Shown here: positions 26,207 to 34,482 of the stretch, piece after piece
Numbering within the stretch: the stretch's first letter is position 1
Layout: every line of letters begins with the position of its first letter
Assembly: GCA_965203575.1 (NCBI GenBank)
Contig: OZ241894.1
Location: forward strand, 2,728,001 to 2,792,000
Direction: 5' to 3'
DNA from: Aldehydirespirator sp965203575
Lineage (GTDB): Bacteria > Actinomycetota > Acidimicrobiia > Acidimicrobiales > Aldehydirespiratoraceae
Length of the DNA: 64,000 nucleotides
The notes under the pieces: model-generated
The model's input: the letters and a program-made list of their open reading frames with translations, nothing else
The model's database searches: none
Told to the model about the DNA's origin: nothing
Program-made: the position numbers and the translations under genes

Positions 26207-27754
26207 CTATTGCTGGTCCGCTCGGCCTCCGGGCAGGAGGCCGCGGACCGCGTCGATGGTGTCGGCCTCGGCGGCGGACTTGTCGCTGCGGTAGCGCACC
26301 ACTCTGGCGAAGCGCAGGGCCACACCGCCCGGGTAGCGGCTTGAGCGCTGCACACCGTCGACCGCGACCTCCACCACCTGCACCGGCTGCAACTCCACCA
26401 TGTGAGCGGTGCGGTTGGTCGCCAGCTCGCCGAAGCGCTCGGTCTGCCATCGCAGCATCTGGTCGGTCATGCCCTTGAACGTCTTGCCCACCATCACGAA
26501 GCCCCCGTCGGGGTCCCGGGCTCCCAGGTGGATATTGGACAGCCAGCCTCGACGGCGACCGCTCCCGGGCTCCACCGCCAACACCACCAGGTCGAGGCTG
26601 TGCACCGGCTTGACCTTGCGCCAAGCCTTCCCCCGACGTCCCGCCGCGTAGGGCGAGCCGGCGGCCTTGACCATCACGCCCTCGTGGCCGGCCCCCACCG
26701 CAGCGGCGAACACCCGCTCAGCCTCGTCAGGATCGGTTGTGACGACCCCCGGCACTCGATGGTCGGCGGCCGCTTCGGCCAGGCAGCCGAGCCGGACCTC
26801 GAGCGGCTCGTCGAGCAGGTCGCGCCCGTCGAGATGAAGCGCGTCGAAGAACATAGGCCTGACTCGCACCGACTCGCTGCGGGAGGGGGCGCTCTCGCCG
26901 GTGCTTCTCGTGCCGACGCGGCCCATCGTGTCCTGGAACGCGGCCGGTCCCAGGTCGTCGGCCAGTCCCAGCACCTCTCCGTCGAGCGCCGCGACGTTCA
27001 CGGGAAGGGTGCGGACCACGCCGACGACCTCGCCGAGACGATCGGTCACGTCGTTCAGATTTCGGGTCCAGATGCGGACGTCGTCGCCTCGCCGGTGGAC
27101 CTGGATGCGGATCCCGTCCAGCTTCCACTCCACCGAGCAACGGCCCAGATCAGCGACCACCGAGGCCGCGTCGTCGGCGGTGGAGGCCAGCATGGGCCGG
27201 ATCGGTCTGAAGACCTGGAAGCCGACCGCCTCCAGCCCGGGGCCTCCCTCCATGAGGGCGATGCCGGCCGTCTCGCCCAGGTCGCCGACCAGCATCAGGG
27301 CCCGACGGACCGAGGCTGCCGAGACGCCGGAGGCTCGGGCCACCGCCTCCACCACCACCCCCTCGCTGGCTCCCTGGCGCAGTTCCCCGACCAGCAGCCG
27401 CCTCACGAAGTCGGCTTCCCCGTCCGTGGCCCGGGCCAGGAAGCGGTGGAGGAGGTCGAGGCGCCGCTGGGCCGATCCGTCACCGGCGGTATCCGCGACC
27501 GCATCGAGCATGGCGTCGAGATCGGCCACGGTAAGGGTCGGCTCGCGGGCGGCGTCGGCCTGAAGCGTGGCCACCGTGGCCCAGCCCACCCCGACGCGTC
27601 CCTGGCGCGGATCACCCGCCACCAGCCCGGCCACCACACCGGCCTCGCGGCCATCCGTTCGCAGCAGCAGCTCGGCCAGGGACTCGATCTTCTCCGTGCG
27701 GGCCGAGGTGGCGGCCACGGCATCGGCGCAGGCCACGAGGTCGGCTAGCAGCAT
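26207..27754 (-). CDS. ligB: ATP-dependent DNA ligase (LigB type)
   Basis: A 515-residue ATP-dependent ligase: an all-helical N-terminal DNA-binding domain (1-180), nucleotidyltransferase core with motif I EWKLDGIRIQ (adenylated Lys211), GEVLG motif III, EGVMVK motif IV, WRKVKP motif V, and a C-terminal OB domain. Length and order match mycobacterial LigB. It probably seals nicks in a repair role alongside the main NAD-dependent ligase, which is not in the window. Confidence 0.94.
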   Translation of the reverse strand: MLLADLVACADAVAATSARTEKIESLAELLLRTDGREAGVVAGLVAGDPRQGRVGVGWATVATLQADAAREPTLTVADLDAMLDAVADTAGDGSAQRRLDLLHRFLARATDGEADFVRRLLVGELRQGASEGVVVEAVARASGVSAASVRRALMLVGDLGETAGIALMEGGPGLEAVGFQVFRPIRPMLASTADDAASVVADLGRCSVEWKLDGIRIQVHRRGDDVRIWTRNLNDVTDRLGEVVGVVRTLPVNVAALDGEVLGLADDLGPAAFQDTMGRVGTRSTGESAPSRSESVRVRPMFFDALHLDGRDLLDEPLEVRLGCLAEAAADHRVPGVVTTDPDEAERVFAAAVGAGHEGVMVKAAGSPYAAGRRGKAWRKVKPVHSLDLVVLAVEPGSGRRRGWLSNIHLGARDPDGGFVMVGKTFKGMTDQMLRWQTERFGELATNRTAHMVELQPVQVVEVAVDGVQRSSRYPGGVALRFARVVRYRSDKSAAEADTIDAVRGLLPGGRADQQ

Positions 27755-27833
27755 CGGGCCGGTTCTAGCGCATCGCGGCTGGAACGGCGGCGCGGCAGCG
27801 TGTCGTACCCCCTGGGCAGGCTGCGCTGGATGG

Positions 27834-29801
27834 TCATTCTGCCGCTGATACTCCTTCTGGGCGCGAGCCGAGCGTTTCGAGTTCTGCCAGCGACGCCTCC
27901 CACTCCGCCAGCAGGGCCGCGGCCCGGTCGGCGGCCTCGGTGTGCGCCGACGCCAGCGCGTGGACCTCCTCGGGCCGCTCGTAGACCGCGGGATCGCTGA
28001 GCCGGCGGTGCAGTTCGGCCACCTCGGCGTCGGCCGCGGCCCATGATCGTTCCAGCTCGGCCACCCGCCGGCGGAGCTGGCTGGTTGCCGCCCGCGCCTG
28101 GGCACTCGCCCGGCGGCGCTCCGCCCGGCCGGCGCTGGAGCCGGCCCTCGGCGAGGCCGGTGCCGGGGTTGCGTCCGGGTCTAGGGCCGGTTGCTCGTGC
28201 GGGTCCTGCGGGAACAGAACCGACTCGTCCGCTCCGAGATGCCAGACGGCCCGGCCATCGCGGACCTCGATCAGCACGTCGGCCACCGCCCGGATGAGAT
28301 GCCGGTCGTGGGTCACCAGCAGGACGGTGCCGGGATAGGCGCCGAGGGCGTCCTCGAGAATGTCGCAGCTGGGCAGGTCGAGATGGTTGGTGGGCTCGTC
28401 CAGCACCAGCAGGTTCACCGGCTCCACCATCAGGCGGGCCAGAGCCAGCCGGGTGCGCTCACCGCCGGAGAGCTCCGCCACCCGACGGTCGGCGTCGTCT
28501 CCACGCAACCCGAACGCGCCGAGCACGGTGCGCAGATTGCGCCGTCCCGGATCGATCCCGGCCGAGAACACCTCGATCGCCCGCTTGGTGCCGTCCAACT
28601 CGTCGGCCTGGTGCTGACCGAAGGCAGCCACACGCACGTTGGCACCTATCCGCACAGTGCCCGAACTCGGGGGCAGCTCGCCCAGGATCAGCTTCAGCAG
28701 GGTGGTCTTGCCCGCGCCGTTGGGCCCCACCAGAGCCACTGTCTGGCCCCGCTCGACCGCCAGGGTCGCGCCGGAGACCACCGGTCCGTCGCCGTCGGGG
28801 TAGCCGACGGTGGCTTCGGTGAGCTCGGCCACCACCCGGCTGGAGCGGGGAGGCGCCGGGAAGTCGAAGCGGGCGGCCAACTCGGAGCGGCTGGGGACCT
28901 GGACCCGATCCAGCTTCTGGAGGGTCTTGACCCTGCTCTGCACCTGGCGGGCCTTGCTGGCCTTGTAGCGGAAGCGCTCGACGAAGCGCTCGACGCGGGC
29001 CACCTCGCGGGCCTGGCGGGCTGCGGCCGCCTCGATGCGCTCCAAGCGTTCGGTGCGGGCCACCACGAACTCCGCGAACCCCCCGTCGTAGGCCATCGTC
29101 GTGCCCGAGGCCAGCTCCACTATCCGGTCCGCCACCGCGTCGATGAAGTCGCGGTCGTGGCTGACGAACAGAAGGCATCCCGGCCATGCGGCCAGGCGCC
29201 GCTCCAGCCACGACATGGAGTCGATGTCCAGATGGTTGGTGGGCTCGTCGAGCAGCAGGATGTCGGGCTCCGACACCAGCAGGCGGGCCAGGGCCGCCCT
29301 CATCCTCCAACCGCCCGACAGCTCAGCCACCGGCCGGTCCGAGTCGGCCACCGAGAAGCCGAGACCGGCCAGGACCTTGGCCACTTCGGCCTCCAGGGCG
29401 TAGCCGCCAAGCTGCTCGAACTGTCCCTGGACCTCGCCGTACCGCACGACGAGATCGTCCTGGCGGTCGGCGGACCCGCTGAGCCGGCTCTCAAGGTCCT
29501 TCAGCGTGCCGGCCAGCTCGGCCAGCGGGCCGGCACCGGCGATCACATGCTCGCGGACTGTTCGATCGGAGACGTCGCGCAGGTCCTGGGGCAGGTACCC
29601 GATCCGGGCGTCGCGGGGCTTGGTGACCGTGCCCGCGTCGGGCTCGATCATCCCGGCCATGATCTCGAGCAGGGTCGTCTTGCCGGTGCCGTTGCCGCCC
29701 ACGAGCGCGACGCGCCGACCCGGGGGCAGATGCAGGGTCACGCCCTCGAAGAGCCGGCGGGCGCCGTAGCCCTTGGACAGGCCCGACGCGGTCAGAGTCA
29801 C
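27834..29801 (-). CDS. ABC-F family ATPase
   Basis: A 655-residue protein with two ABC ATPase domains and no membrane segments. Walker A sites are GGNGTGKTT and GPNGAGKTT, signatures ELSGGWRMR and ELSGGERTR, Walker B/H-loops ILLLDEPTNHLDI...FVSHDRDF and LLVLDEPTNHLDL...LVTHDRHL. A charged linker separates the domains, and a C-terminal coiled coil (about 555-640) resembles Uup. ABC-F proteins act on ribosomes in translation or antibiotic protection, or (Uup) on DNA; the branch cannot be settled here. Start codon GTG. Confidence 0.92.
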   Translation of the reverse strand: MTLTASGLSKGYGARRLFEGVTLHLPPGRRVALVGGNGTGKTTLLEIMAGMIEPDAGTVTKPRDARIGYLPQDLRDVSDRTVREHVIAGAGPLAELAGTLKDLESRLSGSADRQDDLVVRYGEVQGQFEQLGGYALEAEVAKVLAGLGFSVADSDRPVAELSGGWRMRAALARLLVSEPDILLLDEPTNHLDIDSMSWLERRLAAWPGCLLFVSHDRDFIDAVADRIVELASGTTMAYDGGFAEFVVARTERLERIEAAAARQAREVARVERFVERFRYKASKARQVQSRVKTLQKLDRVQVPSRSELAARFDFPAPPRSSRVVAELTEATVGYPDGDGPVVSGATLAVERGQTVALVGPNGAGKTTLLKLILGELPPSSGTVRIGANVRVAAFGQHQADELDGTKRAIEVFSAGIDPGRRNLRTVLGAFGLRGDDADRRVAELSGGERTRLALARLMVEPVNLLVLDEPTNHLDLPSCDILEDALGAYPGTVLLVTHDRHLIRAVADVLIEVRDGRAVWHLGADESVLFPQDPHEQPALDPDATPAPASPRAGSSAGRAERRRASAQARAATSQLRRRVAELERSWAAADAEVAELHRRLSDPAVYERPEEVHALASAHTEAADRAAALLAEWEASLAELETLGSRPEGVSAAE

Positions 29802-29863
29802 CGTCCAACGCTAAGAGGCCGAGCGGGCAGGCGCGCGGGTCCAGCCCATACGGGCGAGGCCGT

Positions 29864-29901
29864 GGCCCGAGCGGCCCGTGAGCGCAGCGAACAAGAGCGG
29901 A
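29864..29901 (+). repeat. Dispersed 39-bp intergenic repeat, copy 4
   Basis: Begins GGCCCGAGCGGCCCGTGAGC and ends AACAAGAGCGGA. It lies between the surE stop and the ABC-F start. The sequence starts and ends with the direct repeat GAGCGG but forms no strong hairpin. Confidence 0.85.
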
Positions 29902-29944
29902 TTCAAGGCCGAGCGGGCAGACGCGGCCCAGCCGGCCGGCGGGT

Positions 29945-30769
29945 TCAGCTCAGCAGCTTGTCGAGGCGGGACTCGGCCTCGGCGGCCCCGGCGAAGTCCG
30001 GTTCGGTGGCCTCGAGGCGACCCAGCCATCCGATCGACACCCATCCGGCCATCACGGCGCCGCCGTCGGTGTACTCGGGCAGCTCGATGGCGTCGCCCCA
30101 GTCCATCTTCACCCGGAAGGCGTCGGTGTGTCCGGGCCGGGGCTCGAGCTGCGCGGTGGCCATCGAGCGGGGCGGCTCGATGCCGACCTCGGTGCGCTTC
30201 CAGCCCTTGATGTCGCGCAGCTCCCGGCCGGGAACGTTGATGTTGAGCACTACGGGATCCGGCGGCAGGTCGGCGACCAGGCCCTCCACCGCGGCGGCGG
30301 CCACGGTTGCCGCCGACTCCCAGTGCTGGTCGGCGAGCATCTCCTCCCAGCCCTGGCCCTCCACCCCGAACGACTCCACCGTCTGGCTCACGGCCACGCC
30401 GCTCACGCCGCCGTTGCGGGCCGTCAGGCAGGCCCCGACCGTGCCCGAGTGGTAGACCGAGCGGCCCACATTGGCGCCGGGGTTGATGCCGGCCACCACC
30501 AGGTCGTAGTGGTCGAACAGGCCCAGGCGCCCGAACATCACGCACAGCGCCGGAGGTCCCGTCACCGACCACACGTCGTCCAAGCCGTCAATGGGGGCGC
30601 GGTGAACTTCGGGCTTGATCAGGTGCAGGGGCCCGAAGGCTGCGCCGTAGCCCGAGTACTCCTTGTCGGGCGCCACCACGACGACCTCGCCGATCTCGGC
30701 CATGGCCCGGGCCAGCACGTGCAGGCCGATGGAGTCGATGCCGTCATCGTTGGTGACAAGAATGCGCAC
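29945..30769 (-). CDS. surE: 5'/3'-nucleotidase SurE
   Basis: A SurE-family phosphatase that dephosphorylates nucleoside monophosphates. The metal-binding NDDG lies at the very N terminus (VRILVTNDDGI), with the family motif VVAGINPGANVGRSVYHSGTVG and LNINVPG. GTG start chosen; a TTG one codon upstream is less likely. Divergent from the response regulator gene. Confidence 0.93.
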   Translation of the reverse strand: MRILVTNDDGIDSIGLHVLARAMAEIGEVVVVAPDKEYSGYGAAFGPLHLIKPEVHRAPIDGLDDVWSVTGPPALCVMFGRLGLFDHYDLVVAGINPGANVGRSVYHSGTVGACLTARNGGVSGVAVSQTVESFGVEGQGWEEMLADQHWESAATVAAAAVEGLVADLPPDPVVLNINVPGRELRDIKGWKRTEVGIEPPRSMATAQLEPRPGHTDAFRVKMDWGDAIELPEYTDGGAVMAGWVSIGWLGRLEATEPDFAGAAEAESRLDKLLS

Positions 30770-30828
30770 CAACCGACCCTAGCCGTCGATATGCACCCCC
30801 AAGCTGCGCCGGTCGAAGTTCTAACCTG

Positions 30829-31608
30829 ATGTTCACCTTGCGGGGCCACAATGTGACCGTGCAGTCTGCAGAAGGGGAAGAGGCCGCGGCCACCATCCTG
30901 ATCGCAGAGGACGATCGCCGGGTGCGGGACTCGCTCGACCGGTACCTGCGGCTGGAGGGCTATGAGGTGGTGGCCGTGCCCGACGGGGCCGCTGCGCTGG
31001 CCGCTCACGACGCGCACCGGCCCGACCTGATGGTCCTGGACGTGTCGATGCCGAATGCCGACGGTCTCAGCGTGTGCCGGATGCTTCGCGAGCGGGGCTG
31101 CGACACGCAGATCCTGATGCTCACGGCCCGGCACGAGGTGGACGACCGGGTGGCTGGGCTCGACGCCGGCGCCGACGACTATCTCGTCAAGCCATTCGCC
31201 ATCGAGGAGTTGCTGGCCCGGGTGCGAGCCCGGCTGAGGGCCGCGGCCGGTGAGGGCGAGCGCGCCGGTCCGGCGGGCTGGAACGCGGCCGCGCCGCGCC
31301 GTGACGGCGTGCTGCGCCTCGGCGATCTCGAGATCGACGTGGTGGGTCGCCTGGCGGCTCGGGCCGGCCGGCCCATCAGTCTGTCGGTGAAGGAGTTCGA
31401 CCTGCTCGAGTTGCTGGTTCGCAACGCCGGCGTCGTCCTGAGCCGGTTCGACATCTACGAGCATGTGTGGGCCGGATCCCTCGACACCGAGTCCAAGACG
31501 CTCGACGTGTACGTGGGGTACCTGCGCCGCAAGACCGAAGCCGACGGCGCGTCCAGGGTCGTCCACACCGTGCGCGGGATCGGCTATGTAGCCAGGATCG
31601 ATCGGTGA
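30829..31608 (+). CDS. OmpR-family response regulator
   Basis: A receiver domain (ILIAEDDRRVRDSL, phospho-acceptor Asp in LMVLDVSMPN, Lys in YLVKPFAI) is followed by a winged-helix DNA-binding domain (LSVKEFDLLELLVRN...LDVYVGYLRRK). It resembles MprA. A GTG 24 bases later is an alternative start; no clear ribosome site precedes the ATG, so a leaderless message is possible. The partner kinase follows after a short tandem repeat. Confidence 0.93.
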   Translation: MFTLRGHNVTVQSAEGEEAAATILIAEDDRRVRDSLDRYLRLEGYEVVAVPDGAAALAAHDAHRPDLMVLDVSMPNADGLSVCRMLRERGCDTQILMLTARHEVDDRVAGLDAGADDYLVKPFAIEELLARVRARLRAAAGEGERAGPAGWNAAAPRRDGVLRLGDLEIDVVGRLAARAGRPISLSVKEFDLLELLVRNAGVVLSRFDIYEHVWAGSLDTESKTLDVYVGYLRRKTEADGASRVVHTVRGIGYVARIDR

Positions 31609-31654
31609 GCCGGGACGGGGTCGATCGGTGAGCCGGGGCGGCGTCGATCAGTGA
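31598..31654. repeat. 23-bp tandem repeat, 2.5 copies
   Basis: Units beginning TCGATCGGTGAGCCGGG start at 31598, 31621 and (partial) 31644. The response regulator stop lies in the first unit and the kinase GTG start in the third. The gap between the two genes is therefore made almost wholly of the repeat. Confidence 0.75.
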
Positions 31655-33045
31655 CGCTTCGGGTTCGGGTCGCGCTGCTGGTGGCGGTGGTGGTGACGGT
31701 GGTGGTTGCCGCGGTGGGCTGGACCGCGGTGCGCTCGGCTAGGGCGGAGCTGACGGAGGAAGTGGACGACGATCTGCTGGAGCGGGCGGCGCTGGTGTTC
31801 GCCGAGCCCCGCAGCGACTTCTGGGCCGGCAGCCTGGTCCGGCGCTCGACCGGCATCGGGTCGCTGCTGCGGGCCGATCCGCTGGGATCGCTGGTGTCTC
31901 TGGACGCCTACGCCCGCGTCGTCGTCACCGACCTGGACGCCGGGGACGACGGCGTGATCCGGGGCCAGGTGATCGTCGCCCTGGATGACGACATCGGAAC
32001 CGTCCCCGACGTGGGGCGCCTGGAGCGGGCCCGGCGGCGAGGACCGGTGGTGGAGACGATCCGCGTGGAGGGTCTCAGCCTGCGGCTAATGACCGTGCGG
32101 GCTGCCGACGGCGTGTTCGTGCAGGTGGCCCGTCCACTGGACGAGGTGGAGAACGCCGTGGAGGATCTCCGGCGTCAGGTGCTGCTGTTCGGTCTGCTGG
32201 CTGTGGCGGTGGCCGCGGCCGGGGCCTGGTTCCTGGCCGGACGAGCGGTGCGGCCCATCGTCAGGCTGACGGAGACCGCCGAGCAGATCGCCGAGACAGG
32301 GGATGTCGACCTGCCGGTGGAGAGCTCGGAGGCCGGCGAGGTGGGGCGTCTGGCCCGCAGCTTCCGGACCATGCTCGCGGCCCTGTCCGCCAGCCGCCGC
32401 CAGCAGCACCGGCTCGTCATGGACGCCAGCCACGAGTTGCGTACCCCGCTCACCAGCCTGCGGACCAACGTCGATCTGCTGCGTCGCTCCGACGAGCTGG
32501 CGCCGGAAGATCGGTCCTCCGTGCTCGATGACGTGGATGCGGAGCTGGGAGAGCTGACCGAGTTGGTGACCGAACTGGTGGACCTGGCCGTCGACGTCCA
32601 GGCCGACGAACAGCTCCAGCTGATCGAGATGGCCGAGGTGGCCGGGCCGGTGGTGGAGCGGGCTCGGCGCCGCAGCGGGCGTGACATCATGATGCGGGTG
32701 GATCGGGGTGTTGCTGTCGAGGGGCGCCCGGAGTCGTTGGCCCGAGCGGTGCGCAACCTGGTGGACAACGCGGTGAAGTTCAGTGAGCAGGGGCCGGTCG
32801 AGGTGGTCGTGGACGGCGGCACGGTGACCGTGCATGACGCGGGCCCGGGTGTGCCCGAGGCCGACCGCGAGCGCATCTTCGAACGCTTCCACCGCATGGA
32901 GGCCGACCGGGACCGGCCCGGCTCCGGCCTCGGCCTCGCCATTGTGCGCCAGGTGGCTGAGGCTCACGGCGGCGAGGTCCAGGCGGGCGAGTCGCCGCTC
33001 GGCGGAGCGGCCATCGGTCTGCGCATCCCCGAGATCGACGGCTGA
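31651..33045 (+). CDS. Sensor histidine kinase
   Basis: A 464-residue membrane kinase. TM1 lies near residues 7-27 and TM2 near 175-197, with an extracytoplasmic sensor region between, then a HAMP domain (RAVRPIVRLTETAEQIA), HisKA with phospho-His in MDASHELRTPLTSLR, the N box LVDNAVKFS, and G boxes HDAGPGVP and GSGLGLAIV. MprB-like architecture. Start GTG. It pairs with the upstream regulator; the amine oxidase gene follows 24 bases later and may belong to the same transcript. Confidence 0.93.
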   Translation: MTLRVRVALLVAVVVTVVVAAVGWTAVRSARAELTEEVDDDLLERAALVFAEPRSDFWAGSLVRRSTGIGSLLRADPLGSLVSLDAYARVVVTDLDAGDDGVIRGQVIVALDDDIGTVPDVGRLERARRRGPVVETIRVEGLSLRLMTVRAADGVFVQVARPLDEVENAVEDLRRQVLLFGLLAVAVAAAGAWFLAGRAVRPIVRLTETAEQIAETGDVDLPVESSEAGEVGRLARSFRTMLAALSASRRQQHRLVMDASHELRTPLTSLRTNVDLLRRSDELAPEDRSSVLDDVDAELGELTELVTELVDLAVDVQADEQLQLIEMAEVAGPVVERARRRSGRDIMMRVDRGVAVEGRPESLARAVRNLVDNAVKFSEQGPVEVVVDGGTVTVHDAGPGVPEADRERIFERFHRMEADRDRPGSGLGLAIVRQVAEAHGGEVQAGESPLGGAAIGLRIPEIDG

Positions 33046-33069
33046 GACATCACGGAACCGGGCGGGGAA

Positions 33070-34482
33070 GTGGCTGACTACCAACCGGACCGCCGGGGCT
33101 TCATCAAGGGCGGGCTCGGGGCGGCCGGATTGGCCGCGGCCGCGCCCTTGCTGGCAGCTTGCGGCGACGACAGCGACGACGCTCCGGCCGCGGACGCGCC
33201 GGCAGGGGACCCGCCGGTAGCGGGAGACGAGCGGATCGTCATCGTCGGGGCCGGGGCCGCGGCGCTGGCTGCGGCCGGCGAGCTTCAGGTCCGGGGGTTC
33301 AGCAACGTCGTGCTGCTGGAGGCCCGCGACCGGGTAGGCGGGCGCATCTGGACCTCCACCATCGGCGACGGCGTTCCTGTGGAGCTGGGGGCGACATGGA
33401 TCCACGGGGTCCGGAGCAACCCCGTCAGCGACATCGTCGAGAGCCACGGCATTACGACGGCTGAGACCGACTACGACAACGCGGTCCTCTTCGGCCACGA
33501 CGGCCGGCCGGCTGAGCCGGTCGACGCCGCGTTGTGGGGCGAGTACATGGCGCTGGCCTATGAGATGCCCGAAACGTCCCTACAGGACGTCTTCGAGCGG
33601 TTCGCTTCCATCCACGGTCTCAGCGAGGACGACCGGCGCCTGTGGCTGTACTCGCTGGCGTCCATGTTCTCCCACGAGTTCGCGGCGGACATCAGCGACC
33701 TGTCCATCATGAGCTACGACGGGCCGAGCACGCTGCGGGGCGGTGACGTGGTGTTCCCGGAGGGCTACAGCCAGATCGTCGACGTGCTGGCCGCGGGCCG
33801 GGACATCCGGCTCGATCACCCGGTGGCTCAGGTCGACCACTCCGGGTCCACCGTCGTGGTCGCCACCGAGTCGGGCGACACGTTCGAGGCCGACCGGGTT
33901 GTGGTCACGGTGCCTCTCGGGGTGCTCAAGGCGGGGACGATCTCGTTCACGCCGGCGCTGCCACCGGCCATGCGGGACGCGATCGACGCCCTGGACATGG
34001 GGATCCTCAACCGGACGTGCCTGCTGTTCGACGAGCCCTTCTGGGACCGCGACACCGAGTGGATCGGCTACGCGGGCGAGCGGCCGGGTCAGTGGTCCGA
34101 GACGCTCAACCTGTACCCGTACTTGGGCCGGCCGGTGCTCGCCATGTTCAACCCCGGCTCGTTCGGGGCCGAGATCGAGCAGTATTCCGACGCCGACCTC
34201 ACATCAAGGGCGGTCGAGGCGCTCAAGGCCATGTTCGGCGACGTGCCCGAGCCGGTCGACGCGGTCAGCACCCGCTGGGGGGCGGACCCGTGGACGCGGG
34301 GCTCCTACTCGTACCTGCCGGTGGGCGTGGAGTTCGACACCTACCGGGACATGGCCCGCCCGGTGGGCGACCGGCTGTTCTTCGCGGGCGAGGCCACCCA
34401 CAGCCGGTTCCCGTCCACGGTGCACGGCGCCCTGCTGTCGGGCCGCCGGGCCGCCCGCCAGATCGCCGGCCTCCTGCGCTGA
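33070..34482 (+). CDS. Flavin amine oxidase, Tat-exported lipoprotein
   Basis: A 470-residue FAD amine oxidase of the polyamine/monoamine type. A twin-arginine signal DRRGFIKGGLGAAGLAAAA ends in the lipobox LLAAC, so the folded flavoprotein is probably exported and anchored. The dinucleotide motif is VIVGAGAAALAAAGEL, with LLEARDRVGGRIWT, ELGATWIHG, and the C-terminal FAD segment LFFAGEATHSRFPSTVHGA. Its stop abuts the convergent valS stop with no gap. The substrate (polyamine or other amine) is unknown. Confidence 0.9.
   Translation: MADYQPDRRGFIKGGLGAAGLAAAAPLLAACGDDSDDAPAADAPAGDPPVAGDERIVIVGAGAAALAAAGELQVRGFSNVVLLEARDRVGGRIWTSTIGDGVPVELGATWIHGVRSNPVSDIVESHGITTAETDYDNAVLFGHDGRPAEPVDAALWGEYMALAYEMPETSLQDVFERFASIHGLSEDDRRLWLYSLASMFSHEFAADISDLSIMSYDGPSTLRGGDVVFPEGYSQIVDVLAAGRDIRLDHPVAQVDHSGSTVVVATESGDTFEADRVVVTVPLGVLKAGTISFTPALPPAMRDAIDALDMGILNRTCLLFDEPFWDRDTEWIGYAGERPGQWSETLNLYPYLGRPVLAMFNPGSFGAEIEQYSDADLTSRAVEALKAMFGDVPEPVDAVSTRWGADPWTRGSYSYLPVGVEFDTYRDMARPVGDRLFFAGEATHSRFPSTVHGALLSGRRAARQIAGLLR

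Noticed and set aside
28191..30455. 754-codon open frame on the plus strand
   Set aside because: It runs antisense through the ABC-F gene and surE; in DNA of this GC content such frames stay open by chance, and it shows no family motif.
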